A stretch of DNA of 64,000 nt from Candidatus Sulfotelmatobacter sp. (GTDB lineage Bacteria > Acidobacteriota > Terriglobia > Terriglobales > Acidobacteriaceae), in NCBI GenBank assembly GCA_030041215.1, contig JASHOH010000159.1, forward strand, positions 1-64,000. The letters are read 5' to 3'. A program made the position numbers and the translations under genes. The notes below the pieces were generated by a model. The model was given only the letters and a program-made list of their open reading frames with translations, made no database searches and was not told the origin of the DNA. This document shows, one piece after another, positions 35,710 through 43,909 of the stretch. Numbering within the stretch: position 1 is the stretch's first letter; the number at the start of each line of letters is the position of its first letter.

Positions 35710-35790
35710 GCGGAGAAAGGTCGGCAGCCTGCACCAGGGACGATTTTTTGAACCATGTATGGTTTGTCGTGTCATTGAAAAGGGAGAGAC

Positions 35791-37008
35791 ATGTCATTCA
35801 TAACGGATAGTGCTTTGACGCAGGATTTCATCGAACTGGAAGAGCAGTACGGGGCGCATAACTATCGTCCTCTTGATGTCGTCATCGAGCGGGCTAAAGG
35901 GGTTTGGGTTTATGACGTAGAAGGCAACCGGTATCTTGATTGCCTGGCCGCTTATTCGGCCTTGAATCAGGGGCATTGCCATCCGGCGATTTTGGAGACG
36001 CTTATCGAGCAGGCGCACAATGTCACGCTGACGTCGCGGGCGTTTCGCAACCATCAGCTTGGCCTGTTCTACAAAGAACTCCACGATTTGACCGGATTCG
36101 ATATGACGCTGCCGATGAACTCCGGCGCCGAAGCGGTTGAAACTGCCATAAAGACGGCCCGCAAGTGGGGCTACAAAGTAAAAGGCATTCCGGAGGGCCA
36201 GGCCGAGATCATTGTCTGCGCCAATAATTTTCACGGGCGCACAGTCACGATCGTCGGGTTTTCTACGGACGAACAATATCGCGATGGCTTCGGGCCGTTT
36301 ACGCCGGGATTCAAAGTAATTCCTTTCGGCGATGCGCAGGCTCTGCGCGAGGCGATCACGCCGAACACGTGCGCGTTTCTGGTTGAGCCGATTCAGGGAG
36401 AAGCGGGAGTGATCATTCCGCCGGCAGGATTTTTGAAAGAAGCCGCGGAAATCTGCAAGCAGAATCGCGTCTTGCTGATGTGCGACGAGATTCAATCGGG
36501 GTTGGGACGCACCGGCAAACTGTTCGCTTATATGCACGAGGGAATTACGCCCGATGTGCTGATCATCGGCAAGGCGCTGGGTGGAGGATTCTATCCGGTT
36601 TCGGCTGTGCTGGCGTCGAAGGAGATTCTTGGCGTGTACCGGCCGGGAGATCATGGCAGCACTTTCGGTGGCAATCCGTTGGCGTGCGCTGTGGCGCGAA
36701 CGGCTTTGCGGGTTCTGATTGAAGAAAAGATGGTGGAGCAATCGGCGACCTTGGGAACCTACTTCCTAACGTTGCTGCAAACCATGCGCAGCTCCGCGTT
36801 GAAGGAAGTGCGTGGCAAGGGGTTGTGGATTGCGATTGAACTGAACAGCGCAGCGCGTCCGTATTGTGAGGCCCTTAAGGATGAGGGAATTCTATGCAAA
36901 GAAACTCACGAGCGGGTGATTCGCATCGCGCCGCCTCTGGTGATCAAGCGGGACGAGATTGATTGGGCGTTTCAGAGAATCAGGAAGGTGGTGGAAAGGG
37001 CTTCGTAG
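35791..37008 (+). CDS. rocD: Ornithine aminotransferase
   Basis: A 405-residue class III PLP enzyme converting ornithine + 2-oxoglutarate to glutamate semialdehyde + glutamate. [20 protein letters not shown] is the typical OAT N-terminus; [16 protein letters not shown] holds Asp232 and [20 protein letters not shown] the PLP-lysine Lys261. [18 protein letters not shown] is also diagnostic. GGGAGAG lies before the ATG. Ornithine released from citrulline by OTC would be drained by this enzyme, linking it to the cluster upstream, from which it is separated by 183 bases and a hairpin repeat. Confidence 0.93.
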   Translation: MSFITDSALTQDFIELEEQYGAHNYRPLDVVIERAKGVWVYDVEGNRYLDCLAAYSALNQGHCHPAILETLIEQAHNVTLTSRAFRNHQLGLFYKELHDLTGFDMTLPMNSGAEAVETAIKTARKWGYKVKGIPEGQAEIIVCANNFHGRTVTIVGFSTDEQYRDGFGPFTPGFKVIPFGDAQALREAITPNTCAFLVEPIQGEAGVIIPPAGFLKEAAEICKQNRVLLMCDEIQSGLGRTGKLFAYMHEGITPDVLIIGKALGGGFYPVSAVLASKEILGVYRPGDHGSTFGGNPLACAVARTALRVLIEEKMVEQSATLGTYFLTLLQTMRSSALKEVRGKGLWIAIELNSAARPYCEALKDEGILCKETHERVIRIAPPLVIKRDEIDWAFQRIRKVVERAS

Positions 37009-37046
37009 ACTCGGTAGCGACGGTTGGTCGGGAAAAGAAGAAGCCT

Positions 37047-37073
37047 CACTTTCGCGTGCAAAGCGCGAAAGTG
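37047..37073 (+). terminator. Hairpin after rocD
   Basis: CACTTTCGCG and CGCGAAAGTG form a perfect 10-bp stem with loop TGCAAAG, 40 bases past the rocD stop, followed by GGGGCG and later CTTTTTC. It shares design and words with the hairpin at 40242-40272, so it may be a repeat acting as terminator. Confidence 0.5.
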
Positions 37074-37235
37074 GGGCGTTCAGCTTTTTCGATTGGCTTA
37101 AAACTTCGTGAGGCATCGTCGCCTACTACGTCCGTCCTACATTATTCTCGACCCGAGAAATTCGTCCGTGTAACCACTCGATTCGATCTGTTGGGCGCAG
37201 ATCAATATCTTGCAAGCGAATACATCTCGACCTCG

Positions 37236-38033
37236 TTAATGGACGCTCTGTGCAGCTTCCTCGATCAATGCGGCGACTTCTTTCGGATGCGAAACGTAGA
37301 CCACGTGGCTGGCTCCTGCCACTTCGGCTGTGTGGCTCTTTGCGCGGGCAGCGTACCAGCGTTCGAGTTCCGGGTTAATAGTACGATCGCTGCCCGCTAC
37401 CAACATCCAGCTTGGTTTCGTTCGCCAGGCAGCGCTGGTGATGGTCGCTGAGAAATTATCGGCGAAGTTGAACACTTGCGAGCGCGCCATGAAAGCGGCT
37501 TGGTCAGGCGGAAGGTCGGCGGCGAACAATTCGTGGAACTGGGCGGGGTCAATGTAGGTGAACCCATCCGGGGTCTTCTTGATCGCACCTGATTTTGCCA
37601 GGTCGCTGGGGAAGCGCTTTCCGTCCTCCGACTCTTTCTCTCCGGTATCTGGCATGTGCGCGGCGATGTACACGAGGCCCAGAACAGATGGGTCGTTTCC
37701 GGCCTCGGTGATTACGGCACCCCCGTAGCTGTGGGCAACAAGGATACAGGGTCCCTGCTGCAGAGAAACTATGCGTCTGGTGGCGGTCACGTCATCTTTA
37801 AAGGACGTCTCGGGCTCCTGGACGATGCTCACGTTGTAACCGTCTTTGACAAGAATGTCGTAAACGCCCTTCCAGCCAGAACCATCTGCCCAGGCGCCGT
37901 GAACCAGCACGATATTCCGAACGTGGTGCTCGTTGCTCTGCGCTGACATTGCAGCAAAGGTCAATAGCAGAACAATGCAAATAGAGTGAGCCATTCGTTG
38001 CGCCGCTCTTGTCGCCATCATTGCTCTCGTCAT
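37236..38033 (-). CDS. Exported alpha/beta hydrolase
   Basis: A 265-residue protein. Start at 38033 is supported by AAGGAGA 7 bases upstream. A signal peptide (about 14-32, CIVLLLTFAAMSAQS) is followed by IVLVHGAWADGSGW (oxyanion-hole HG), the nucleophile elbow VAHSYGGAV, Asp in LVAGSDRTINPE and His in GASHVVYVSHP. It resembles the esterase/salicylate-type family often annotated alpha/beta hydrolase with unknown substrate. Divergent from the YceI-like gene. Confidence 0.85.
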   Translation of the reverse strand: MTRAMMATRAAQRMAHSICIVLLLTFAAMSAQSNEHHVRNIVLVHGAWADGSGWKGVYDILVKDGYNVSIVQEPETSFKDDVTATRRIVSLQQGPCILVAHSYGGAVITEAGNDPSVLGLVYIAAHMPDTGEKESEDGKRFPSDLAKSGAIKKTPDGFTYIDPAQFHELFAADLPPDQAAFMARSQVFNFADNFSATITSAAWRTKPSWMLVAGSDRTINPELERWYAARAKSHTAEVAGASHVVYVSHPKEVAALIEEAAQSVH

Positions 38034-38253
38034 GGTGTCTCCTTTTCTGCGAATTGGTAGCACCCAAGGTAGTCTTTGGCAAGGATGCGCCAGTCTGCAA
38101 AAGGATGCGGCAAGTGTTGCGGGCACGAAGTCAAAATCCTCGCCCTATCGCAAAAGGCGAGGCGAGGGCGGGGCAGCCCGTAGCCGAAGCAGCAAAAATA
38201 TTGATCTTTTTCGCCTGCTCGCTCATCCCACATTGAAAGGAGGCGTGAATATT

Positions 38254-39120
38254 ATGTCTAGGTACAGTGTGTTGTTCGCCGCAATAGCAGTTCTTGCTCT
38301 GGGCGCTTCGAACAATCCCGCTCCCACGGCCGGATCTTACCGGCTCGATGCGGACCATTCCGACGCTCAACTCATCACCGATGCGACCACAGATTATGGG
38401 AAGACAAAATTGAATGTGACACTTGGCTTCGCCAGGATGAACGGTCGTGTGGAAATCAACAACGACGACCTCTCGAAGTCTTCCTTCGACTTCAGGCTCT
38501 TCCCCTCTACCGGAATGGCGCCCATGATTAATGAAGATGGAAAGTTCCTGAGACATTGGCTGGAAAATATGTCGAGCCATACTCTGGTTTGCTTTCACTC
38601 CAAGGGTGCTGTGCGGACGCCTGACGGAAAGCTGCAAACTACCGGCAATCTGATTCTGACGCGCGTGGACCGAACCGTGGAGGCCAACCCGAGCGAAGCC
38701 TATGCTGGACCCGTGTACGGCCCACCGATAGTCCATCGCGTTTCGCACGAAGCTACATTTGTTTTCGATTTAACGCCCGGCGGAAAAGATGGTTCGATCC
38801 AGGCGAATGGAAAAACCAGCATGTTCCGCGAGGACTATCCGCAGTTGGTGAGGGCGGTAGTGAATACTTACTGGCCGCCAGTAGTTGAGGATGAAAAATG
38901 TGAATACCCACCCAACGTGGGCGAAGATTATCACGGTGCCCACTGTACGGGAAAACTGCTGACCGCGCCAGGCCTTCCCGAAGCGCCCCAGGCGGCCAAC
39001 GCGGAAGATATTGGCACGCCTTCTGATTACAACTCGATTGTCGGAAATCGTGTGAACATTGCGGTTCATATGCGCCTGATCCCAGCAGGCTCAGGCGAAG
39101 TGGCGGCGGGTGGGTACTAA
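38254..39120 (+). CDS. Exported YceI-like domain protein
   Basis: A 288-residue periplasmic protein. AAAGGAGG upstream fixes the start; the open frame extends much further only through non-coding sequence. Signal peptide 1-22 (ending ALGAS). SYRLDADHSDAQLITD and LGFARMNGRVEINNDDL resemble the start of YceI lipocalin-like barrels, and GNLILTRVDRTVE continues the pattern. The C-terminal 100 residues have two Cys (EKCEYPP, GAHCTGKL) that could form a disulphide. Isoprenoid binding is known for YceI relatives; ligand here unknown. Confidence 0.65.
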   Translation: MSRYSVLFAAIAVLALGASNNPAPTAGSYRLDADHSDAQLITDATTDYGKTKLNVTLGFARMNGRVEINNDDLSKSSFDFRLFPSTGMAPMINEDGKFLRHWLENMSSHTLVCFHSKGAVRTPDGKLQTTGNLILTRVDRTVEANPSEAYAGPVYGPPIVHRVSHEATFVFDLTPGGKDGSIQANGKTSMFREDYPQLVRAVVNTYWPPVVEDEKCEYPPNVGEDYHGAHCTGKLLTAPGLPEAPQAANAEDIGTPSDYNSIVGNRVNIAVHMRLIPAGSGEVAAGGY

Positions 39121-39641
39121 ATCCACTCCATCGGATTTCTTGGGGAGTTTGAATGGGGCTGGGCTGGCGCGCCGTTTCGTCCGAGATGGTTGGATTGCGG
39201 CATGGCCGGCCCGCATTTCTTTCGCCAGTTTTGGCGATTAGGAGATCGCAAGGGGTTCGTGTCGACCCATGCACATTCACGCGGGCAGTAGTGCCCGCGC
39301 CACACAAGCTCGGTCGAGCGTTGCTCCTCGACTGCGCTCAGGGCAAAACAGGCGAGGGCCCTTGTGCCTCCCTGTTCTGTTTCCAAGCTGTTGAGCCTCA
39401 AGCAGAAACCCCTTTTTCTACCCTATAATTTTTGCTTACGAAACTGCTGACTCTGCGTCTATTCCTATGCCAGCCCGGGAGACGGCATTGACACTGGGCG
39501 GCCAGGGAACGATCCAACATGCCGGCCGATGTTCTAGCGGTGCCACTTGCGGTTGGTGAACGGCCTGTAACGAGAGAGAAGTATCGGGCGGAAAAAGTCA
39601 GTAGAAGAGACCAAGACAACCAGCACCCCGCGCGGGGCCGC
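39121..39641. other. 521-bp region upstream of the ECF sigma operon
   Basis: No gene supported. It has a hairpin repeat at 39281-39298 and a perfect TATAAT at 39424-39429 without a good -35 box. In-frame extension of the sigma gene reaches 39519. Confidence 0.35.
39281..39298. repeat. GCGGGCA-GTAG-TGCCCGC hairpin, copy 1
   Basis: A perfect 7-bp stem with a GTAG loop, followed by GCGCCA. A second copy is at 49285-49300 (CGGGCA-GTAG-TGCCCG-TGCCA), also intergenic. Confidence 0.7.
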
Positions 39642-40235
39642 ATGGCTGCACCAGAACGCCGCATCGACGATACGATCCTCATCCGCGAGGCGCAGCGGGG
39701 GAACGCTGCCGCCTTCGAGGAACTCGTGCGCCACTACGATCAGGCGGTGTTGCGGCTCGCGCTGCATCTCACCGGGACCGAGCACGACGCGCAGGATGTT
39801 TACCAGGACGCCTTTTTGAAGGCGTACAAGAACATCGGAAATTTTCGCTTTGAGTGCTCGTTTTATACATGGATTTACCGGATCGTCACCAATTTGTGCC
39901 TCGACCATCTGCGCAAGAAAACAGTGCGTAAGGAAGATCCGCCGGTGGTAAAGGATTCGAATGGCGAAGAGTACGACCTGCTTGATCAGGTGGCCGATGG
40001 ACGGGCGGGAGCGAATCCGGAGCGGGATTTGATGCGGCGGCAGTTAGGCGCGCGAATTGCCGGCGCTCTGGAGAAATTGACGGCGCGCGAGCGCATGGTT
40101 TTTGAACTGAAGCATTATCACGGGTTGAAGCTGCGGACCGTGGGCGAGATTTTGCATACGACTGAAGAGACGGCGAAGAATACGCTGTTTCGGGCCACGC
40201 AGAAGTTGCGGGGCCAGTTGGCGGATATGAGGTAA
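39642..40235 (+). CDS. ECF RNA polymerase sigma factor (RpoE-like)
   Basis: A 197-residue sigma factor. Region 2 is seen as AFEELVRHYDQAVLRLALHL to NFRFECSFYTWIYRIVTNLC with DHLRKK; region 4 as LTARERMVFELKHYHGLKLR and the helix-turn-helix ILHTTEETAKNTLFRATQKL. I chose the ATG at 39642; an upstream in-frame ATG at 39519 would add 41 residues lacking homology. It is followed by its putative anti-sigma factor after 87 bases and heads an envelope-stress-like operon with a DUF4097 and a PDZ protein. Confidence 0.9.
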   Translation: MAAPERRIDDTILIREAQRGNAAAFEELVRHYDQAVLRLALHLTGTEHDAQDVYQDAFLKAYKNIGNFRFECSFYTWIYRIVTNLCLDHLRKKTVRKEDPPVVKDSNGEEYDLLDQVADGRAGANPERDLMRRQLGARIAGALEKLTARERMVFELKHYHGLKLRTVGEILHTTEETAKNTLFRATQKLRGQLADMR

Positions 40236-40241
40236 GGGGTT

Positions 40242-40272
40242 CCCACTTCTCGCAAAAGACGCGAGAAGTGGG
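40242..40272. repeat. CCCACTTCTCGC hairpin between sigma and anti-sigma genes
   Basis: A perfect 12-bp stem CCCACTTCTCGC/GCGAGAAGTGGG with loop AAAAGAC, 6 bases after the sigma stop codon, followed by GGCGCCCGGGCTTGAGGATG. Similar to 37047-37073. It may lower expression of the downstream genes relative to the sigma factor. Confidence 0.75.
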
Positions 40273-40322
40273 GCGCCCGGGCTTGAGGATGACGCCGGAG
40301 TGAGAGAGATGAGGGTAAGAAT

Positions 40323-41258
40323 ATGAAGTGCGAATGGGTACGGGAAAACATCACGCTGCATGTTTATGGCGAGTTGGCCGATGATGCCCGCCATGAGCTC
40401 GAGCAGCACGTCGCCCGCTGCGCGGATTGCGCCGCGGAACTGAAGGCCGAGAAGGAATTTCATGCGCTGCTGGCGCAGGTTCCAGCAGAGGAGCCGTCGC
40501 CGAATTTGCTGGCGGCTTCGCGTATGAGATTGCAGGAAGCGCTGGAGACAGCGGAGCAAGGGAGGTTCTGGCACCGGCTGGCGTTTGATCCGGCAAACTG
40601 GCTGCGTCAGGTGAAATTCTCTCCCGCGCTGGCTTCGGTGATTTTGATACTCGGCTTCGCGGGCGGCGTAGGGACTTCTTATGAAGTGTTTGTACGCGGG
40701 CGCCAGCCGGTCACGGCAGTCGGCACGGCGCCTGCGCCGCTAGAAGCCGCAATTTCTGGCATTCGCTCCATCACGCAAGATCCCGCCACAAATCAGGTCA
40801 GCATCCAGTACGACACGGTTTCCACACAGCAAGCGCAGGGGTCATTAAACGACCAGCGCATCCAGCAACTTCTCTTGTTCGCCGCGCGCAACAACTACAA
40901 TTCCGGCGTACGCATGGATTCGGTCGATCTGCTCACCAAGAAGCCCGATGTTTCGCAGGTGCGCGATGCACTGATGTATGCGCTGCGGTATGACACGAAT
41001 CCGGGCGTGAGGTTGAAAGCGCTCGATGGGTTGGGTCCGTTCGTGAAGGATGATACGCGCGTCCGCGATGCGCTGCTGGAGGCCCTGGTGAATGATTCGA
41101 ATCCCGGCGTGCGCACCGAAGCGTTGCGCATGATCGAGCCAGTAAAGGCTGATGGTAGCGTCCGCGGCGTCTTGATGACGCTGGCGGCGAAGGATCAGAG
41201 CCAGTACATCAAGTCGCAGGCGCGCACGATGCTGGCGCAGTTGCCGGAAATTGATTAA
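40323..41258 (+). CDS. Zinc anti-sigma factor with HEAT-like repeat domain
   Basis: A 311-residue membrane protein. Residues 1-45 form a ZAS/zf-HC2 domain with Cys3, His29, Cys33 and Cys36 (LEQHVARCADC), which in relatives binds the sigma factor. One membrane helix is at about 98-117 (FSPALASVILILGFAGGVG). The exported part (about 155-310) consists of HEAT-like helical repeats: SGVRMDSVDLL, PGVRLKALDGL, PGVRTEALRMI, QYIKSQARTML. Such a domain is not the standard anti-sigma output and could sense a periplasmic partner. Follows the sigma gene. Confidence 0.85.
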   Translation: MKCEWVRENITLHVYGELADDARHELEQHVARCADCAAELKAEKEFHALLAQVPAEEPSPNLLAASRMRLQEALETAEQGRFWHRLAFDPANWLRQVKFSPALASVILILGFAGGVGTSYEVFVRGRQPVTAVGTAPAPLEAAISGIRSITQDPATNQVSIQYDTVSTQQAQGSLNDQRIQQLLLFAARNNYNSGVRMDSVDLLTKKPDVSQVRDALMYALRYDTNPGVRLKALDGLGPFVKDDTRVRDALLEALVNDSNPGVRTEALRMIEPVKADGSVRGVLMTLAAKDQSQYIKSQARTMLAQLPEID

Positions 41259-41302
41259 CAAAAGTGAGAGATTTCTGGGGAGAAAGGTAAAAGGTAGTTG
41301 AG

Positions 41303-42475
41303 TTGAGACGTTCGCCACAATTCGTCAAATCGCTGTGCATCGTGGCTGTGCTCGGGACACTGGCTGGTGCGCAGGAAACTCATAGCGGCACATGGAGTCA
41401 ATCCAATTCCGGCACACTGGCCGCCGCTCGTAACATTAGGGTCAAAGTAGATATGGGTTCCGTGGTTTTGCACGGTGGATCACGGCAAGACATCAGCTAT
41501 TCCGTGCGCGGAGAGTATGACCAGGATAGCCATCGCCATTATGGCTCCTTCCGAATCAATGCCTCCGTCAAAGGTGACACTGCGTGGATCATCGGTGAGT
41601 GGGAAGGTGGGCAGCCGCGCAGATTTTCAGGCCAGTTTGTGATTGATGTCCCGCACGATGTTGCTTTCGTCAAAGTAGAAACCGGCGGCGGCAGCGTGGA
41701 ACTGACGGGTGTCGCCGGCCAGGCGGAAGTCGAGAGCGGCGGCGGCAAGATTCGCCTAGATGATATCGGCGGATCGGTAAACGCTGAAACTGGCGGCGAC
41801 TCAATCGAGATTGGAAGTGTTGGCGGCGACCTGAAGCTGGAGACTGGCGGTGGAAATATCTCGATCAGGTCGGCCAAAGGAAAGATTCACGCCTCCACCG
41901 GCGGAGGTAATGTTTATTTGGCTTCCGGCGATGGCGGTGCGGAGCTCGAGGCGGGCGGCGGCAACGTCGAGATCAAACGCTGCGGCGGGCGAGTCAAGGC
42001 ATCGACTGGCGGCGGCAACATCACACTGGGTGATATCGGCGGTCCCGCCGATATAGAAACTGGCGGCGGAAGCATTCATCTTGCTTCAGCCAAAGGGCGC
42101 GTGGGTGCGAACTCTGGCGCGGGAACGATTGAGCTTTACGGTGTTCCTTCTGCGCGCGTGGAAACTGGCGCGGGCGGAATCGTAGTCAAGCTGATCAACA
42201 CGGGCAGTGACCGCACTGACTCCATGCTGGAAACTTCAGCAGGAGACATCACGGTTTACATCGCGCCGGATGTTGCGGTTTCTGTGCGCGCCAGTGTCGA
42301 ACTCGGAAACGGACACCGCATTTCGTCCGACTTTCCCGACATTCACATTATGAGTGAGGGCGAGAAGTGGGGTCCTAAGACGCTCACTGCGGAAGGCAAG
42401 TTGAATGGAGGCGGGCCGCTGCTCAAGGTCCGCACCACGACTGGCGACATTTGTTTCCGGCGCACTGGGCAGTGA
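41303..42475 (+). CDS. Exported DUF4097-type beta-helix repeat protein
   Basis: A 390-residue protein read from a TTG codon, with signal peptide (about 7-24, ending LAGAQ). From residue 115 to 330 it consists of short repeats centred on ETGGGSVEL, ESGGGKIRL, ETGGDSIEIG, STGGGNVYL and similar, about 18-20 residues each, typical of DUF4097/beta-strand repeat proteins. These form a solenoid at the cell envelope and often accompany ECF sigma or LiaI/LiaF-type stress operons. Function unknown. It lies 44 bases after the anti-sigma gene. Confidence 0.8.
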   Translation: MRRSPQFVKSLCIVAVLGTLAGAQETHSGTWSQSNSGTLAAARNIRVKVDMGSVVLHGGSRQDISYSVRGEYDQDSHRHYGSFRINASVKGDTAWIIGEWEGGQPRRFSGQFVIDVPHDVAFVKVETGGGSVELTGVAGQAEVESGGGKIRLDDIGGSVNAETGGDSIEIGSVGGDLKLETGGGNISIRSAKGKIHASTGGGNVYLASGDGGAELEAGGGNVEIKRCGGRVKASTGGGNITLGDIGGPADIETGGGSIHLASAKGRVGANSGAGTIELYGVPSARVETGAGGIVVKLINTGSDRTDSMLETSAGDITVYIAPDVAVSVRASVELGNGHRISSDFPDIHIMSEGEKWGPKTLTAEGKLNGGGPLLKVRTTTGDICFRRTGQ

Positions 42476-42482
42476 AAAGGAA

Positions 42483-42582
42483 GCGAGCCAAAAGTGCGCG
42501 TTATTGTGGCGCAAAAATCGCGCCACGTCGCGCGGCTCGCGCAGATTCCTCGCTGCGCAAAAGAAGCTTGCTCGGAATGACA
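42483..42582. repeat. 100-bp GC-rich intergenic repeat, copy B
   Basis: GCGAGCC..., ATTGTGGCGC, GCGCCACGTCGCGCGGCTCG, CAGATTCCTCGCTGCGCAAA, CTCGGAATGACA. Closely matches copy D (48859-48958). It lies 7 bases after the DUF4097 stop and 19 before the PDZ gene. Confidence 0.8.
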
Positions 42583-42601
42583 TTCAAGATAGGGGGTAGT
42601 T

Positions 42602-43759
42602 ATGCGAATTCGCATGTTGACGATGATCGTGCTATTGCCGTTCCTGTTCAGTGTTTCGCAGGCTGAACAGAATTGGGTGTCTGATTGGCCGCGCACTTTC
42701 GGCATTTCCAGCGAAGACACGGGCGGAAGTTCTTATCTCGGCGTTGACATCGCGGACATCACTCCCGAGCGCCTAGGCGTTTTGAAGCTGAAAGAAGAGC
42801 GCGGCGCGGAAGTCACGATGGTCGATCAGGACGCTCCTGCCGGCAAGGCCGGTATCAAGGAGCACGATGTCATACTGAGCGTCAACGGGAATCCGGTGGA
42901 AGGCAAGGCGCAGCTTCAGCGCATGATTCATGAAACACCACCGGGACGCGTCATCACGCTCGGCCTGAGCCGTGACGGACAGCCGTTGACGATTAAGGTG
43001 CAACTCGCCGACCGGCGCAGCGAGTTCCACATGTGGAAGGAAGTTCCCGACAAGGAATTTCATGTCGAAGTTCCACCGATTCCCCCGGTTCCAAATCTGC
43101 CTGATTTCGATATTCCGAGCATGGGAGTTGTCTATGTTCACTCCTCGATGCGAAGCGGATTGATGGTGGAAAATTTGACTCCGCAGTTGGGCGAATTCTT
43201 CGGCGCCAAGAATGGCAATGGAGTCCTGGTGCGCTCGGTGGATAAGGGCAGCCGCGGAGAAAAGGCCGGTCTGCGCGCGGGCGACGTTATTGTCCGAGTG
43301 GGCGATCAGTCGATCCATGACACCAGTGACTTTACTCATGCTCTCCATTCGCGCAACGGCGGGTCCGTAAGCGTTGTGGTGATCCGTGATAAGAAGGAAC
43401 AGACGCTCACGTTGACTCTTCCAGAGCGCAAGGACTCGGGCGATATGAATGAGGAAGAAAGTCTTTCGATCCGCGAACAGGACGCCGAAAATCAACTTGA
43501 CTTAAGCGAGTTGCAGGAAGAACTCGCAGAGTTGCAGCCGCAGATCAAACTGGCCCAGGAACAAAGCCAGCAGAAAGTAATGTCGAATCTGCGGGCAGCT
43601 TTGTGTGCTCAGAAAGAGGCAATGAAACAAGCGGCCGATCAACTGCGAGAACAATTTGGTGCCAAGACGCGTCAGAGGTTGGAAGAAGAACGGCAGAAAT
43701 TGCAGCAGCAGATGGAGCAGCTTCGCCTGAAAATTGACGGGAACGGGTTTGATATTTAG
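42602..43759 (+). CDS. Exported two-PDZ protein with coiled-coil tail
   Basis: A 385-residue protein with signal peptide (1-21, ending VSQA). The first PDZ domain (about 43-130) contains SYLGVDIADITPERL, APAGKAGIKEHDVILSVNG; the second (about 185-275) GVLVRSVDKGSRGEKAGLRA, GDVIVRVGDQSI. Residues 290-380 are a Gln/Glu-rich coiled coil. There is no serine protease domain, so it is likely an adaptor or chaperone-like partner in the periplasm. Fourth gene of the ECF sigma operon. Confidence 0.85.
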   Translation: MRIRMLTMIVLLPFLFSVSQAEQNWVSDWPRTFGISSEDTGGSSYLGVDIADITPERLGVLKLKEERGAEVTMVDQDAPAGKAGIKEHDVILSVNGNPVEGKAQLQRMIHETPPGRVITLGLSRDGQPLTIKVQLADRRSEFHMWKEVPDKEFHVEVPPIPPVPNLPDFDIPSMGVVYVHSSMRSGLMVENLTPQLGEFFGAKNGNGVLVRSVDKGSRGEKAGLRAGDVIVRVGDQSIHDTSDFTHALHSRNGGSVSVVVIRDKKEQTLTLTLPERKDSGDMNEEESLSIREQDAENQLDLSELQEELAELQPQIKLAQEQSQQKVMSNLRAALCAQKEAMKQAADQLREQFGAKTRQRLEEERQKLQQQMEQLRLKIDGNGFDI

Positions 43760-43774
43760 CGGAGGATGGGCCGG

Positions 43775-43820
43775 CGTCATTCCGAAGCCCCGCGCTTTCA
43801 CCAGCGGGGCGAGGAATCTC
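43775..43820. repeat. 46-bp hairpin repeat, copy 2 (inverted)
   Basis: CGTCATTCCGAAGCCCCGCG and CAGCGGGGCGAGGAATCTC; reverse complement of 35664-35709 with about four changes. It lies 16 bases past the PDZ gene stop and may serve as the end of the sigma operon. Confidence 0.75.
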
Positions 43821-43909
43821 ACCCCCGAGGACCTGTGGGCAAGGAGATCCTTCGCTCCGCCTGAAGAACGGCTGCACTCAGGATGACGCATGTAAGTGTG
43901 ACCACGTAC

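Noticed and set aside
35794-36741. 315-codon minus-strand frame opposite rocD
   Set aside because: Shadow frame; the plus-strand OAT gene explains the region.
38032-38253. 74-codon N-terminal extension of the YceI-like protein
   Set aside because: It overlaps the divergent hydrolase start region, lacks similarity and would bury the signal peptide and the strong ribosome site at 38236-38245.
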